The notes beneath the pieces were generated by a model. The model was given only the letters and a program-made list of their open reading frames with translations. It had not been told where the DNA came from and did no database searches. Shown here in pieces: positions 32,816 through 41,720 of a DNA stretch of 46,267 bases (position 1 is its first letter; the number at the start of each line of letters is the position of its first letter). Source of the stretch: Ruminiclostridium sp. (GTDB taxonomy: Bacteria > Bacillota > Clostridia > Oscillospirales > Oscillospiraceae); NCBI GenBank assembly GCA_017435425.1, contig JAFSFC010000066.1, positions 1 through 46,267 of the forward strand. The letters are read 5' to 3'. The translations under genes and the position numbers were made by a program.

Positions 32816-34087
32816 TTATCCTGCTTCCCGAACGGTCCAAAGGGCTCTGGTCAGACCGCTGCCATCATCCCGATGGCACAGCTGAAGTTCTTTCCCCATC
32901 TGGCCCTGGACCTCTGCCGCTGCGGCAGCCTGCCGCTCGGGAGGCACAGCACAGGGGGTTTCGGTGCTCTCATATTGGCGGAAGATGATCTCGAAGGAGA
33001 CCAGCGCCTCCCCCTGGAACCGGAATCGGGCGGCCCATCCATGCTCGCCCAGGCTTACCCGGACCCCATCCAGCAGGTAGCTGTAGGTCAGGATCACCGT
33101 GCCGTCAGACTGTTCCTCCGCACCCTGGCAAAGGAACGACGCCTGCCCGGTGCGCTCTGCTGTCAGCAGAGCCAGGACCCCTTCCGCCTGCTTCCTCAGG
33201 TCCAGTTCCTTGGGGGATGCAGCCTCATAGCGGGCCTCACCGCTCTCCGAGCCGTGGTAAATGACACTGCCGTCCTGCTGGATCCGAATGGTGTCAGATC
33301 CTTCCCGGACCACCGTGCCGTCCGCACTCTCATAGATGGAGACCGCCTGAAGGTTGAAGCCCGCCGATTCCAGCACGGGCAGGATCCCAGTCTGGTCCAG
33401 CCCAGCCAGGGGATTGGAGGATGTGTAAACACGGCAGGAAGGCGCCTGGCTGTCCACCAGCATATAACCTGGCAGCAGATCGGACAACTCCTCTGTTTCA
33501 AAGGCAAAGCGGGCCTGATTGGGCGCCAGGGCCTGAACAGGGGCAGGCATGGCCAACCCAGAGGTCCCCACATGGCTGGTCCAGTACTCCCCGGACTCTT
33601 GATCCATGCCGTAAAGGGCATCCGCCTGACCGTTTCGGAAGGTGATCAGGAACAGCCGGGCCCTTCCCTCCTCTCCGGAGGCAGACCCAAAGGGAATGTT
33701 ATACAGGTAATCGTAACAGACCCAGTTCTCATTCTGGGTGATGGCCTGCTGCCAGGCCTCCTGGCTACTCTTTTTGGGCTTTTCCATCCGATCCAGGGTA
33801 TGGAACAGCAGGTCCCGCAGACCCTGATCGTAGATCCGGTCCACGCTGGCCTGGTCACAGCGGAGACCACAGCGGCCCAAGTCATTTTTGACCGTTACCG
33901 CAACGGGCTTCTGATCGGGAAGCTCCGTGGTCTGCACTGCACGATAGGTCTCCTGTCCGGTTCCCTGGCCCATAAAGGCTTGAAACACGTTGGTCTGTCC
34001 CACCAGGAACATGGCCGAGCAGGCCAGGACCGCAATCAGAATGTTTTCGATCCGGTCGATCTGGCGGCGGGTGAGCTTCCCTCTCAT
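32816..34087 (-). CDS. yycH: YycH-like membrane regulator of WalK
   Basis: A 423-aa protein with one N-terminal membrane helix (IENILIAVLACSAMFLVGQ, about 13-31) and a large extracellular region with a repeated two-domain look, as in YycH. The ATG overlaps the walK stop (ATGA), so it is translationally coupled to the kinase. YycH binds the extracellular domain of WalK in studied species. Sequence identity to Bacillus YycH cannot be measured here; the call relies on position, length and topology. Confidence 0.8.
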   Translation of the reverse strand: MRGKLTRRQIDRIENILIAVLACSAMFLVGQTNVFQAFMGQGTGQETYRAVQTTELPDQKPVAVTVKNDLGRCGLRCDQASVDRIYDQGLRDLLFHTLDRMEKPKKSSQEAWQQAITQNENWVCYDYLYNIPFGSASGEEGRARLFLITFRNGQADALYGMDQESGEYWTSHVGTSGLAMPAPVQALAPNQARFAFETEELSDLLPGYMLVDSQAPSCRVYTSSNPLAGLDQTGILPVLESAGFNLQAVSIYESADGTVVREGSDTIRIQQDGSVIYHGSESGEARYEAASPKELDLRKQAEGVLALLTAERTGQASFLCQGAEEQSDGTVILTYSYLLDGVRVSLGEHGWAARFRFQGEALVSFEIIFRQYESTETPCAVPPERQAAAAAEVQGQMGKELQLCHRDDGSGLTRALWTVREAG

Positions 34088-35856
34088 ATCTGGGGCCCTC
34101 CCACCTTCAGCTCCATGCGGACGGTGGTTCCGGGACCTTCCCGGTCCACCAGAGTCAGGCTTCCCTCATGGCGCTGGATGATCTCCTTGGCAATGGACAG
34201 GCCCAGGCCGGTGCCGCCGGACTCCCGGGACCGGGCCTTATCCACCCGGTAGAAACGCTCAAAAATTCGCTCCCGGTCTCCCTCCGGGATGCCAATGCCG
34301 TTGTCCTCCACTTCCAGCCAGACCTTATCCCCGGTCTGACCGGCCATCATCAGGATCCGTCCACCGTCAGGGGTGTATTTGATGGCGTTGGACAGGACGT
34401 TCATAATGACCTGGAGGACCCGCTCCCGGTCAGCCCGGATGACGGGAAGATCCTCGTCCCCCATGAGCTTGAGCTGATGGTCATGGCGCTGGGCCTCCAT
34501 CAGAACGGCCTGGTAGCTGTCCCGCAGAACATCCCCAAAGGGGAACTGGGTGAGGGCCAGCTGGCTGTGGCCGGAATCAAACCGGGACAGGGTCAGAAGA
34601 TCCTGCACGATATGGGTCATGCGGTCGCTCTCATTGAGGATGACCCCCAGAAAGCTCCCCATCATATCCGGGGGCAGGTCGGGATTCTCCGCCAGGGTCT
34701 CGGCATAGCTGCGGATGTTGGTCAGGGGGGTGCGCAGCTCGTGGGAAACGTTGGCCACAAACTCCCGGCGCATATTTTCATTGGTCACCTGCTGGGTAAC
34801 ATCGTGGACCACCACCAGGACCCCCGCCTGCTTCTCCCGGTCAAAGGGAGCCAGGAGGTAAAGGAGGATCCGGTCGCCCCGGACGGTCTCATGCTCCAGG
34901 CAGTCGGACTCCAGGTTCAGGATGGTCTCCAGAGGTGCGATCTCTCCAAAGAGGTCCTGGTACCGGACGGCGCCCTCCACAGGGATGGCCATATCCAGCA
35001 TCTCCTCCGCAGCAGGGTTGGCATGGATGACCTCACCCTGGCCGTTGAAGGCAACCACACCATCGGTCATGTGCAGGAAGAGGGCGGAGAGCTTGGTCCG
35101 CTCGTTCTCCACCTCCTGGATGGTGCTCTGGAGCTGCCCGGCCATGTCATTGAAGGTATCCGTCAGGATACCGATCTCATCATGGGAGGACACCTGGATC
35201 TCGTGGTCAAAATCTCCCTCTGCCACCCGCTTGGCCCCTCGGGTCAGAGCCCCGATGGGGGTGACCATGGCCCGGGACAGAAGGAAGGACAGCAGGACGG
35301 AGATCACCAGACCAAAGACCAGAGCCTCGATGATGAGCTGGAAGATCTGGTTGTTCAGCTCCTGAACGGAGACCCGCTGGTCCAGGATGTAGATGATGTA
35401 GGACTGGCCCCCTCGTTCAATGGGGATGGCCAGGTCCATGTAGGAGGCGGTCAGGTCGCTCTTGGATCCCTCCTCCCCCTGGGTCAGGGCGGTGAGCAGG
35501 TTGGGGGTCATCTCCAGAGACTGGCCTTCCAGCTCGTTGGAACCGGCCAGGTAGGCCCCGCTCTCACCGTCCAAAATATAGTAGTCACGGTTGCGGCCGT
35601 CTACGCCCAAAGCACCCATATAGGTCTTGAGGACCTGGTTCAGGGCCTGGGCGCCGTCGGTCTCCCCCTCGGTGGCGGTGGTCAGGTCCCGGACCAATTC
35701 CGGGTCGTTGTTAAAGACCTCCACCATCTGGGAATAGAATTCATTGAGATAGAAGCGGTTCACCGAGTTCACCAGGAAGGCACCCACAATGGTCATCAAA
35801 CTGACCACCAGCAGCACCATGATGAGAACCAGCTTCATGTGCAGGCTTCGCAGCAC
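34084..35856 (-). CDS. walK: Sensor histidine kinase WalK
   Basis: WalK controls cell-wall hydrolase and envelope genes through WalR. The 590-aa protein has a first membrane helix (about 8-30), an extracellular domain of about 140 residues, a second helix (about 173-196), HAMP (EGDFDHEIQVSSHDEIGILTDT), a PAS domain (FLHMTDGVVAFNGQGEVIHANPAAEEML), the phospho-acceptor VSHELRTPLTNIRSY (histidine near 373), and an ATP-binding domain with N, G1 and G2 boxes (LSNAIKYT, VEDNGIGI, GTGLGLSI). GTG 35856 is chosen because GAGGAGA lies nine bases upstream, while GTG 35865 is too close to it. Confidence 0.93.
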   Translation of the reverse strand: MLRSLHMKLVLIMVLLVVSLMTIVGAFLVNSVNRFYLNEFYSQMVEVFNNDPELVRDLTTATEGETDGAQALNQVLKTYMGALGVDGRNRDYYILDGESGAYLAGSNELEGQSLEMTPNLLTALTQGEEGSKSDLTASYMDLAIPIERGGQSYIIYILDQRVSVQELNNQIFQLIIEALVFGLVISVLLSFLLSRAMVTPIGALTRGAKRVAEGDFDHEIQVSSHDEIGILTDTFNDMAGQLQSTIQEVENERTKLSALFLHMTDGVVAFNGQGEVIHANPAAEEMLDMAIPVEGAVRYQDLFGEIAPLETILNLESDCLEHETVRGDRILLYLLAPFDREKQAGVLVVVHDVTQQVTNENMRREFVANVSHELRTPLTNIRSYAETLAENPDLPPDMMGSFLGVILNESDRMTHIVQDLLTLSRFDSGHSQLALTQFPFGDVLRDSYQAVLMEAQRHDHQLKLMGDEDLPVIRADRERVLQVIMNVLSNAIKYTPDGGRILMMAGQTGDKVWLEVEDNGIGIPEGDRERIFERFYRVDKARSRESGGTGLGLSIAKEIIQRHEGSLTLVDREGPGTTVRMELKVGGPQI

Positions 35857-35892
35857 GGATATCACTCTCCTCTGTGGAATGCCCGCAAACCA

Positions 35893-36606
35893 TCAGGCAT
35901 CTTTTTGGAACAGGTAGCCCGCACCCCGGCGGGTGATGATATAGCGAGGCTGGGCAGGGTTGTCCTCCACCTTTTCCCGCAGTCTCCGGACGGCCACATC
36001 CACAGCACGGACGTCTCCCACGTAGCCCTCATAGTTCCACACCCGCTCCATGAGCTCCTGGCGGGAGAACACATTGCCGGCATTGGCGGCCAGGTAGGTC
36101 AGCAGATCAAACTCCCGCTGGGTCAGCTCCAGGTCAGTGCCGTCCTTGCGGACCACACCGGCCCCCTTGTCGATGACCAGTCTGCCCAGATCCAGCAGGT
36201 TGGCCGGGTTCTCCTGGGCAGCCGCCTGGGTGACCATGGCCATCCGACGGATGTTGGCCTTCACCCGGGCCATGAGCTCCCGGATGGAAAAGGGCTTGGT
36301 GATATAGTCGTCAGCCCCTAGATCCAGGCCCAGGATCTTGTCCTGCTCGGTCTCCCGGGCAGTAATGATGAGAACAGGGGTGCTCAGGCCCTTGTCCCGG
36401 ATGGTCTTGCAGACCTCAAAGCCGTTCATCACCGGGAGCATCAGATCCAGAAGAATGAGATCTGGGTTTTCCCCCAGAGCCAGGTCCAGGCCGGCCTTGC
36501 CGTCGTAGGCCTCCAGGGTAGCATAGCCCTCCTTCTGGAGGTTGAACCGGAGGATATCCACAATGTTTTTTTCGTCCTCTACGATCAAAACCTTTTTGCG
36601 GTCCAT
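35893..36606 (-). CDS. walR: Response regulator WalR (OmpR family)
   Basis: The 237-aa protein has a receiver domain with the acidic pair at 10-12 (VEDE), phospho-acceptor D54 (ILLDLMLP), T/S in ITARE, and K104 (DYITKPF), followed by an OmpR-type winged helix (LTQREFDLLTYLAANAGNVFSRQELMERVW, DVAVRRLREKVED). The segment is almost standard for WalR/PhoB. It lies 36 bp upstream of walK and 18 bp after the Nudix gene on the same strand. It is probably essential, as in other Firmicutes. Confidence 0.94.
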   Translation of the reverse strand: MDRKKVLIVEDEKNIVDILRFNLQKEGYATLEAYDGKAGLDLALGENPDLILLDLMLPVMNGFEVCKTIRDKGLSTPVLIITARETEQDKILGLDLGADDYITKPFSIRELMARVKANIRRMAMVTQAAAQENPANLLDLGRLVIDKGAGVVRKDGTDLELTQREFDLLTYLAANAGNVFSRQELMERVWNYEGYVGDVRAVDVAVRRLREKVEDNPAQPRYIITRRGAGYLFQKDA

Positions 36607-36624
36607 AGTTTTCCTTCCTTTCTG

Positions 36625-37170
36625 TTAGCCCTGCTTCTTCAGAAGAAGGGAGGCTTTCAAGATGCCGGCCAGGGTCTTGCTGTCCTTGATCTCTCCCCGG
36701 GCGGCCATCTCCACCAGCTCCTGATAGGGGATACGGACCACCTCCACAAACTCCCCATCATCGGGGTGGACAGGCCCCTGGACCAGATCCTTGGCAAAGA
36801 ACAGGTGGATCTTCTCCTCAAAAATGCCGGGAGAGGAATAAATGCAGCCCATAGGCTCATAGGTCTTGGGGATGAGGCCGGTCTCCTCGGCCAGTTCCCG
36901 CAGGCCGCTGTCAGCCGGGTCCTCACCGGGCTCCAGCTTTCCGGCGGGCAGTTCCAGGACCACCTCACCCATGGCGTAGCGGAACTGGCGCACCAGGATC
37001 ACGTTGTCCTGCTCGTCCAGGGCGAAGACTGCTACCGCGCCGGGGTGGGAGACCACCTCCCGGTTGGCGATCCGTCCATCCATGAGCTTTGCCTTGTCCA
37101 TACGGACGTTGACGATATAGCCTTCGTACACGGTCTGCTGGGAGACCATTTCTTCTTTCAATTCTATCAT
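36625..37170 (-). CDS. Nudix hydrolase, ADP-ribose pyrophosphatase type
   Basis: A 181-aa protein with a perfect Nudix box, GKLEPGEDPADSGLRELAEE (77-96) followed by TGL, the GX5EX7REUXEEXGU pattern, and the ADPRase-type features VRQFRYAMGEVVLELPAG before it and SPGIFEEKIHLFFAKDL after it. These enzymes hydrolyse ADP-ribose to AMP and ribose 5-phosphate. ATG 37170 has GAGGTG upstream. It is the first gene of the walRK transcript, which is not the usual arrangement, so wal expression depends on its promoter. Confidence 0.92.
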   Translation of the reverse strand: MIELKEEMVSQQTVYEGYIVNVRMDKAKLMDGRIANREVVSHPGAVAVFALDEQDNVILVRQFRYAMGEVVLELPAGKLEPGEDPADSGLRELAEETGLIPKTYEPMGCIYSSPGIFEEKIHLFFAKDLVQGPVHPDDGEFVEVVRIPYQELVEMAARGEIKDSKTLAGILKASLLLKKQG

Positions 37171-37212
37171 GGTAAACACCTCGTTTTCAGGTATAGCTTT
37201 CCTTAATTTTAT

Positions 37213-37241
37213 AGTATACCACAATCCGTTCCCTCTGCCAA
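37213..37241 (-). promoter_or_regulatory. Promoter of the Nudix-walRKHI operon
   Basis: On the minus strand TTGGCA (37236-37241), 17-bp spacer, TATACT (37213-37218). Confidence 0.78.
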
Positions 37242-37274
37242 CTTCTTTTCCCCCTTCTCTGGCAATCATTGCAT

Positions 37275-37304
37275 TTGCCTTTTCCCTGCCGGGTTCGGTA
37301 TAAT
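37275..37304 (+). promoter_or_regulatory. Promoter of the small MecA-N-like gene
   Basis: TTGCCT (37275-37280), 18-bp spacer, TATAAT (37299-37304), 30 bp before the ATG. It points away from the wal promoter. Confidence 0.62.
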
Positions 37305-37334
37305 CTAGCCACAACCATACCCTTGGAGGCTCCC

Positions 37335-37589
37335 ATGAACATACTTGCCCAGGGCGCTGCCCTCTTTCTCACCCGGGAAGAACTGGCTGCTGCCCATCTT
37401 ACCCCGGAAACCCTCTCCTGCCGGGAGGCCATGCCCCTGATCCTGCAGGCTCTCCGGCAGGCCGGCAGGCCCGTCCCGCCCTGTTTGGAGATCCAATGTT
37501 TTCCAAGCCGGGACGGGGTGCTGTTTTTTCTCCGCTCACGAGTGGAAGATGCCCCATCTGATTGTTATTTTTCTGTCACTTTTTCATAA
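37335..37589 (+). CDS. Small protein resembling the N-terminal domain of adaptor MecA, 84 aa
   Basis: ATG 37335 follows TTGGAGG and opens 84 codons. The layout, a short strand then ALFLTREELAAAHLTPETL, SCREAMPLILQALRQAG and LEIQCFPSRDGVLFFLRSR, follows the MecA N-terminal pattern (strand, L-x-x-x-D/E-L-x-x-x-G/H-I/L-T, helix, V/I-x-x-F/A-x-P-x-x-G-V/M). In MecA this domain binds substrates such as ComK, while a separate C-terminal domain contacts ClpC; that second domain is absent here. The resemblance is from memory and not measured. If right, it would be a substrate-binding module without the ClpC hook. Confidence 0.5.
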   Translation: MNILAQGAALFLTREELAAAHLTPETLSCREAMPLILQALRQAGRPVPPCLEIQCFPSRDGVLFFLRSRVEDAPSDCYFSVTFS

Positions 37590-37654
37590 AATTTGATATT
37601 TTTTCGCCCGGATCCCTGTTTTTGCTCATTTTCTGCTTTTATTTTCCGGTATAT

Positions 37655-37670
37655 GATGTTATAATATCTT
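37655..37670 (+). promoter_or_regulatory. Possible -10 region of murA
   Basis: TATAAT at 37660-37665 in AT-rich DNA; the -35 position holds only T-rich sequence. The 225-bp gap 37590-37814 shows no gene and no clear terminator for the preceding small gene. Confidence 0.4.
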
Positions 37671-37814
37671 AGCAGTATGGCGACTTGCGGTCTGCCATCG
37701 GATATGCTTTTTGTTCCGTGTACATTTGCGTACGGATTTCGGAAATGATATATATTGACCCAGGGTCCTGCCCTGATGTGTCTTTCTTCGATACCTGAAA
37801 AGAAGGTGCCCATT

Positions 37815-39107
37815 TTGACTAAATATGTGATCAACGGCGGAAAGCCTCTCCACGGAGAGGTTGAGATCAGCGGTGCAAAAAATGCCGCTGTGGCCATTCT
37901 TCCTGCGGCTCTGCTGGTAGACGGCGTCTGCCGCATTGAAAATGTTCCCAATATCAGCGACGTGACCCTCATCCTCGGTATTCTGAAGGATCTGGGTGCC
38001 AACGTCCGGATCATCAACAAGACCACCGTTGAGCTGGACTGCTCCAAGGTGAACAAGCAGAACGTTCCCTACGAGCTGGCCCGGCAGATTCGTGCGTCCT
38101 ACTATCTCATCGGTGCCCTTCTGGGCCGCTTCGGCAAGGCCGAAGTGCCCCCTCCCGGCGGCTGTGACCTGGGTGTCCGTCCCATCGACCAGCACCTGAA
38201 GGGCTTCAGCGCTCTGGGCTCCGAGATCCAGATCGAAAACGGCTACATCTACGCCGTGGCTCCCCAGGGCCGCCTCCAGGGCGCCCCCGTCTACCTGGAC
38301 GTGGTCTCCGTGGGCGCTACCATGAACATCATGCTGGCCGCAACCCTGGCTGACGGCATGACCATCATCGAGCCCGCCGCCAAGGAGCCCCACATCGTGG
38401 ACCTGGCCAACTTCCTGAACTCCATGGGCGCTGACATCATGGGTGCAGGCACCGACGTCATCAAGATCCGTGGCGTCAAGAAGCTCCACGGCGGTTCCTA
38501 CTCCATCATCCCCGATCAGATCGAGGCCGGCACCTTCATGACCGCAGTGGCTGCTGCCGGCGGCGAGGTCCGCATCAACAACATCATCCCCAAGCACATG
38601 GACTGCATCACCGCCAAGCTGGTGGAAATGGGCGTTCAGGTGGAGGAGGATGGCGATGCCCTCATCGTTCGCCGCACCGGCAAGCTCACCCGCACCAACG
38701 TGAAGACCATGCCCTACCCTGGCTTCCCCACCGACATGCACTCCCAGATCGCCGTTGCGCTCTGCCTGGCAGAGGGCACCAGCATCATCACCGAGGGCAT
38801 CTGGGACAACCGCTGGCGCTATGTGGATGAACTCCGCCGCATGGGTGCCAACATCCAGGTGGATGGCAAGGTTGCCGTGGTGGAGGGCGTCAAGCAGCTC
38901 ACCGGCGCTCCTGTCTGCGCCACCGACCTCCGTGCCGGCGCAGCTATGGTGGTGGCCGGTCTGGCCGCCAGCGGCACCACCGAGATCGAACAGATCCACT
39001 ATATCGAGCGCGGCTACGACAACATCGTGGAGAAGCTCTCCAAGCTGGGTGCAGATATCCAGGAGAAGAAGATCATGGAAGAGGATTGGCGCACCAGCGC
39101 TGGATAA
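37815..39107 (+). CDS. murA: UDP-N-acetylglucosamine 1-carboxyvinyltransferase MurA
   Basis: MurA starts peptidoglycan synthesis by moving enolpyruvate from PEP to UDP-GlcNAc. The 430-aa protein has the usual length, GAKNAA (20-25, with K22-N23), and the mobile loop [20 protein letters not shown] containing the catalytic cysteine C117 that fosfomycin attacks, so no Cys-to-Asp resistance form. The TTG at 37815 is chosen because AAGGTG is six bases upstream and it yields the normal N-terminus [20 protein letters not shown]. rlmH follows after a terminator-like hairpin. Confidence 0.95.
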   Translation: MTKYVINGGKPLHGEVEISGAKNAAVAILPAALLVDGVCRIENVPNISDVTLILGILKDLGANVRIINKTTVELDCSKVNKQNVPYELARQIRASYYLIGALLGRFGKAEVPPPGGCDLGVRPIDQHLKGFSALGSEIQIENGYIYAVAPQGRLQGAPVYLDVVSVGATMNIMLAATLADGMTIIEPAAKEPHIVDLANFLNSMGADIMGAGTDVIKIRGVKKLHGGSYSIIPDQIEAGTFMTAVAAAGGEVRINNIIPKHMDCITAKLVEMGVQVEEDGDALIVRRTGKLTRTNVKTMPYPGFPTDMHSQIAVALCLAEGTSIITEGIWDNRWRYVDELRRMGANIQVDGKVAVVEGVKQLTGAPVCATDLRAGAAMVVAGLAASGTTEIEQIHYIERGYDNIVEKLSKLGADIQEKKIMEEDWRTSAG

Positions 39108-39138
39108 CGCCGTCCCTCTCCCCTACTACACCAACGAT

Positions 39139-39171
39139 AAACGGACGGCGGACCTCCCGCTGTCCGTTTTT
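39139..39171 (+). terminator. Terminator after murA
   Basis: AAACGGAC (39139-39146) pairs with GTCCGTTT (39162-39169), with an inner GC-rich part, followed by TT. It lies just upstream of rlmH, so partial readthrough may supply rlmH. Confidence 0.7.
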
Positions 39172-39196
39172 GCTATTCCAACCACAGGAGAATACT

Positions 39197-39679
39197 ATGG
39201 TCAACATCCACCTCTTCTGCGTGGGCAAGCTGAAGGAAAAGCACTTTGCCGCCGCCTGCGCCGAATATGAAAAACGCCTGGGGGCCTTCTGCAAGCTCAC
39301 CATCACCGAGCTCCCCGAGGAGCGGCTCCCCGACAACCCCTCCCAGGCCCAGATCGATGCCGCTCTGGAAAAGGAGGCCGCCAACCTCTTCCAAAAACTC
39401 CCCAAGGGGGCCAAACTCATTGCCATGTGTGTGGAGGGCAAGCTCCTCTCCAGCGAGGCCCTGGCCGCCCAGGTGGAAAAATGGACGGTGGAGGGCGCCT
39501 CCCACCTGGCCCTGGTCATCGGCGGCTCCTTCGGCCTCCACCCCTCCGTCAAAGAACGGGCCCAGCTGCGCCTGTCCATGTCCCCCATGACCTTCCCCCA
39601 CCACCTGGCCCGGGTCATGGTCCTGGAGCAGGTCTATCGGGCTTTTCAGATCAACCTCGGTACCCGGTACCATAAGTGA
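39197..39679 (+). CDS. rlmH: 23S rRNA (pseudouridine(1915)-N3)-methyltransferase RlmH
   Basis: RlmH is a SPOUT methyltransferase acting on helix 69 of 23S rRNA in the assembled ribosome. The 160-aa protein has HLFCVGKLKEKHFAAACAEYEKRL at the start, the SAM-binding LALVIGGSFGLHPSVKERA region, and the C-terminal knot MTFPHHLARVMVLEQVYRAFQINLGTRYHK, almost identical to the family consensus. AGGAG precedes the ATG. Confidence 0.96.
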   Translation: MVNIHLFCVGKLKEKHFAAACAEYEKRLGAFCKLTITELPEERLPDNPSQAQIDAALEKEAANLFQKLPKGAKLIAMCVEGKLLSSEALAAQVEKWTVEGASHLALVIGGSFGLHPSVKERAQLRLSMSPMTFPHHLARVMVLEQVYRAFQINLGTRYHK

Positions 39680-39703
39680 CCCCCGGATGAAAGGAGAATC
39701 CCT

Positions 39704-41437
39704 ATGTCTTATCAGGAACGCTATGAACGCTGGCTGAACAGCTCCGCCCTCTCCCCCCAGGAAAAGGCAGAGCTGGAGGCCATGAAGAATAACCCTCAGG
39801 AGATCGAAGACCGCTTCTTCAGCATGCTGGAGTTCGGCACCGCCGGTCTGCGGGGCGTCATGGGTCTGGGTCTGCGCCGGATGAACGTCCACGTGATCCG
39901 CCACGCCACCCAGGCCTTCGCCCAGGTCATCCTGGCAGAGGGCCCCGCTGAGGCCGCCAAGGGTGTGGCCATCTGCTTTGACTGCCGGGTGAACTCCGAT
40001 CTCTTCGCCCGGGAGGCCGCCTGTGTCATGGCGGCCAACGGCATCCCCGTGAAGCTCTTTGAGTCCATGCGCCCCACCCCCGAGCTGTCCTTTGCCGTCC
40101 GGGAGCACGGCTGCATCGCAGGCCTCAACGTCACCGCCAGCCACAATCCCCCCGAATACAACGGCTACAAGGTCTACTGGGAGGACGGCGCCCAGCTGCC
40201 CCCCCACCACGCCGCCGCCATCGCCAAAGTCATGGAGGAGATCGACGTCTTTGACGGGGTCAAGTCCATGGACTACGACGCCGCCCTGGCCCAGGGTCTC
40301 ATCACCCTCATGGGCAAGGAGACCGACGACAAGTTCCTGGGCCATGTGCTGGCTCAGATCAACGACAAGGAATCTGTGGCCAAGGTGGCCGACACCTTCA
40401 CCATGGTCTACAGCCCCTTCCACGGCACCGGCTACCAGCAGGTCCCCTATGTGCTGGGTGAGCTGGGCATCAAACATATCCACTGCGTGCCGGAACAGAT
40501 GGTCATCGACGGCACCTTCCCCACGGTGAAGTCCCCCAACCCCGAGACCCCCGAGAGCTTCGCCCTGGCCCGGAAGCTGGCCGAGGAAGTGAGCGCCGAC
40601 TTCATTCTGGGTACCGACCCCGATGCCGACCGGGTGGCCATCCAGGTGAAGGACCGCCAGGGTCAGTACATCCAGCTCTCCGGCAACCAGACCGGTGTCC
40701 TCCTGCTGGACTACCTGCTGTCCGCCAAGAAGCGGGCCGGGACCATGCCGGAAAAACCCGTGGCCCTCAAGTCCATCGTCACCACCAACATGGCCCGAAA
40801 GGTGGCCGAGGCCCACGGCCTCACCTTCTACGATACCTTCACCGGCTTTAAGTTCATGGCCGAGAAGAAGAACCAGCTGGAAGCCGCCGGGGAGGGCCAC
40901 GTGGTCTTCTCCTACGAGGAATCCATCGGCTACATGATCGGGGACTTCGTCCGGGACAAGGACGCCGTCACCGCCTCCCTGCTGCTCACCGAGATGACCG
41001 CCTGGTACGCCGCCCAGGGCATGAATCTGCTGGAGGCCCTGGAGGTCCTCTATCAGAAGCACGGCTACCACGGAGAAAAGACCGTGAACCTGGTGATGCC
41101 CGGCCTGGAAGGCATGGCAAACATGAAGGCCCTCATGGCAAAGCTCCGGTCCGAACCTCTGACCGAGGTGGCCGGTACTCCCGTGGCGGTCCGCCGGGAC
41201 TACCAGGACGGCTCTGAGGTGGAGGTCTCCACCGGAGCAGTCACCACCATGGAGCTGGTGGGCTCCAACGTCCTCCAGTACCGTCTGGCTGACGGCACCG
41301 ACCTCTTCGTCCGTCCCTCCGGCACTGAGCCCAAGATCAAGGTCTACGTGCTGGCCGTTGGTTCCAGCGGGGCAGACTGCCAGGAAAAGGTGGCAAAGTA
41401 CACCGCCTGGGCCGAGATCCTGAAGGAAATGGTATAA
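39704..41437 (+). CDS. Alpha-D-phosphohexomutase (phosphoglucomutase/phosphomannomutase)
   Basis: A 577-aa enzyme of the long PgcA-type branch that interconverts glucose 1- and 6-phosphate or the mannose forms. It has FGTAGLRG (44-51), the active-site serine in TASHNPPEYNGYK (S146), the metal loop DPDADR (305-310), the sugar-binding EESIGYM motif and the phosphate-binding PSGTEPKIK near the C-terminus. It supplies precursors for cell-wall and teichoic glycans. It is 24 bp after rlmH and followed by a terminator. Confidence 0.94.
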   Translation: MSYQERYERWLNSSALSPQEKAELEAMKNNPQEIEDRFFSMLEFGTAGLRGVMGLGLRRMNVHVIRHATQAFAQVILAEGPAEAAKGVAICFDCRVNSDLFAREAACVMAANGIPVKLFESMRPTPELSFAVREHGCIAGLNVTASHNPPEYNGYKVYWEDGAQLPPHHAAAIAKVMEEIDVFDGVKSMDYDAALAQGLITLMGKETDDKFLGHVLAQINDKESVAKVADTFTMVYSPFHGTGYQQVPYVLGELGIKHIHCVPEQMVIDGTFPTVKSPNPETPESFALARKLAEEVSADFILGTDPDADRVAIQVKDRQGQYIQLSGNQTGVLLLDYLLSAKKRAGTMPEKPVALKSIVTTNMARKVAEAHGLTFYDTFTGFKFMAEKKNQLEAAGEGHVVFSYEESIGYMIGDFVRDKDAVTASLLLTEMTAWYAAQGMNLLEALEVLYQKHGYHGEKTVNLVMPGLEGMANMKALMAKLRSEPLTEVAGTPVAVRRDYQDGSEVEVSTGAVTTMELVGSNVLQYRLADGTDLFVRPSGTEPKIKVYVLAVGSSGADCQEKVAKYTAWAEILKEMV

Positions 41438-41443
41438 CGCAAG

Positions 41444-41475
41444 AAAGCCTCCCTCTGACGAGGGAGGCTTTTCCT
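41444..41475 (+). terminator. Terminator after the phosphohexomutase gene
   Basis: A 12-bp perfect stem (41444-41455, 41460-41471) with a TGAC loop and TTCCTTT tail, followed immediately by the MITE-like element. Confidence 0.87.
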
Positions 41476-41500
41476 TTCCAAACATCTGCTTTTCGGCAGG

Positions 41501-41637
41501 TTACAATCCCTCCGTCTCGCCTGACGGCGAGCCACCTCCCTTTACACAAGGGAGGCCGAGGCGAGCACGAAACCTCAAGGCCCCCTTGTGCAAAGGGGGC
41601 TGGATTTTGCCACAGGCAAAAGACTGGGGGATTGTAA
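41501..41637. repeat. MITE-like palindromic element, 137 bp, with TA-flanked inverted repeats
   Basis: The ends TTACAATCCCTCCGTC (41501-41516) and GACTGGGGGATTGTAA (41622-41637) are inverted repeats matching at 14 of 16 positions. Inside are hairpins CCTCCCTT/AAGGGAGG, GCCCCCTT/AAGGGGGC (imperfect) and TTTTGCC/GGCAAAA. Each end is flanked by TA, as expected for a TA-target MITE mobilised by an IS630/Tc1-like transposase. No coding capacity. Similar palindromic units are common in gut Clostridia, from memory. Confidence 0.72.
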
Positions 41638-41720
41638 ACCTTCCAGTGTGCTCCCACTGTGGTCATACTTTCTCCCCACCGTGCATATCCTCCACCAGAA
41701 TATTTGGGGAGGGTTCTGCC

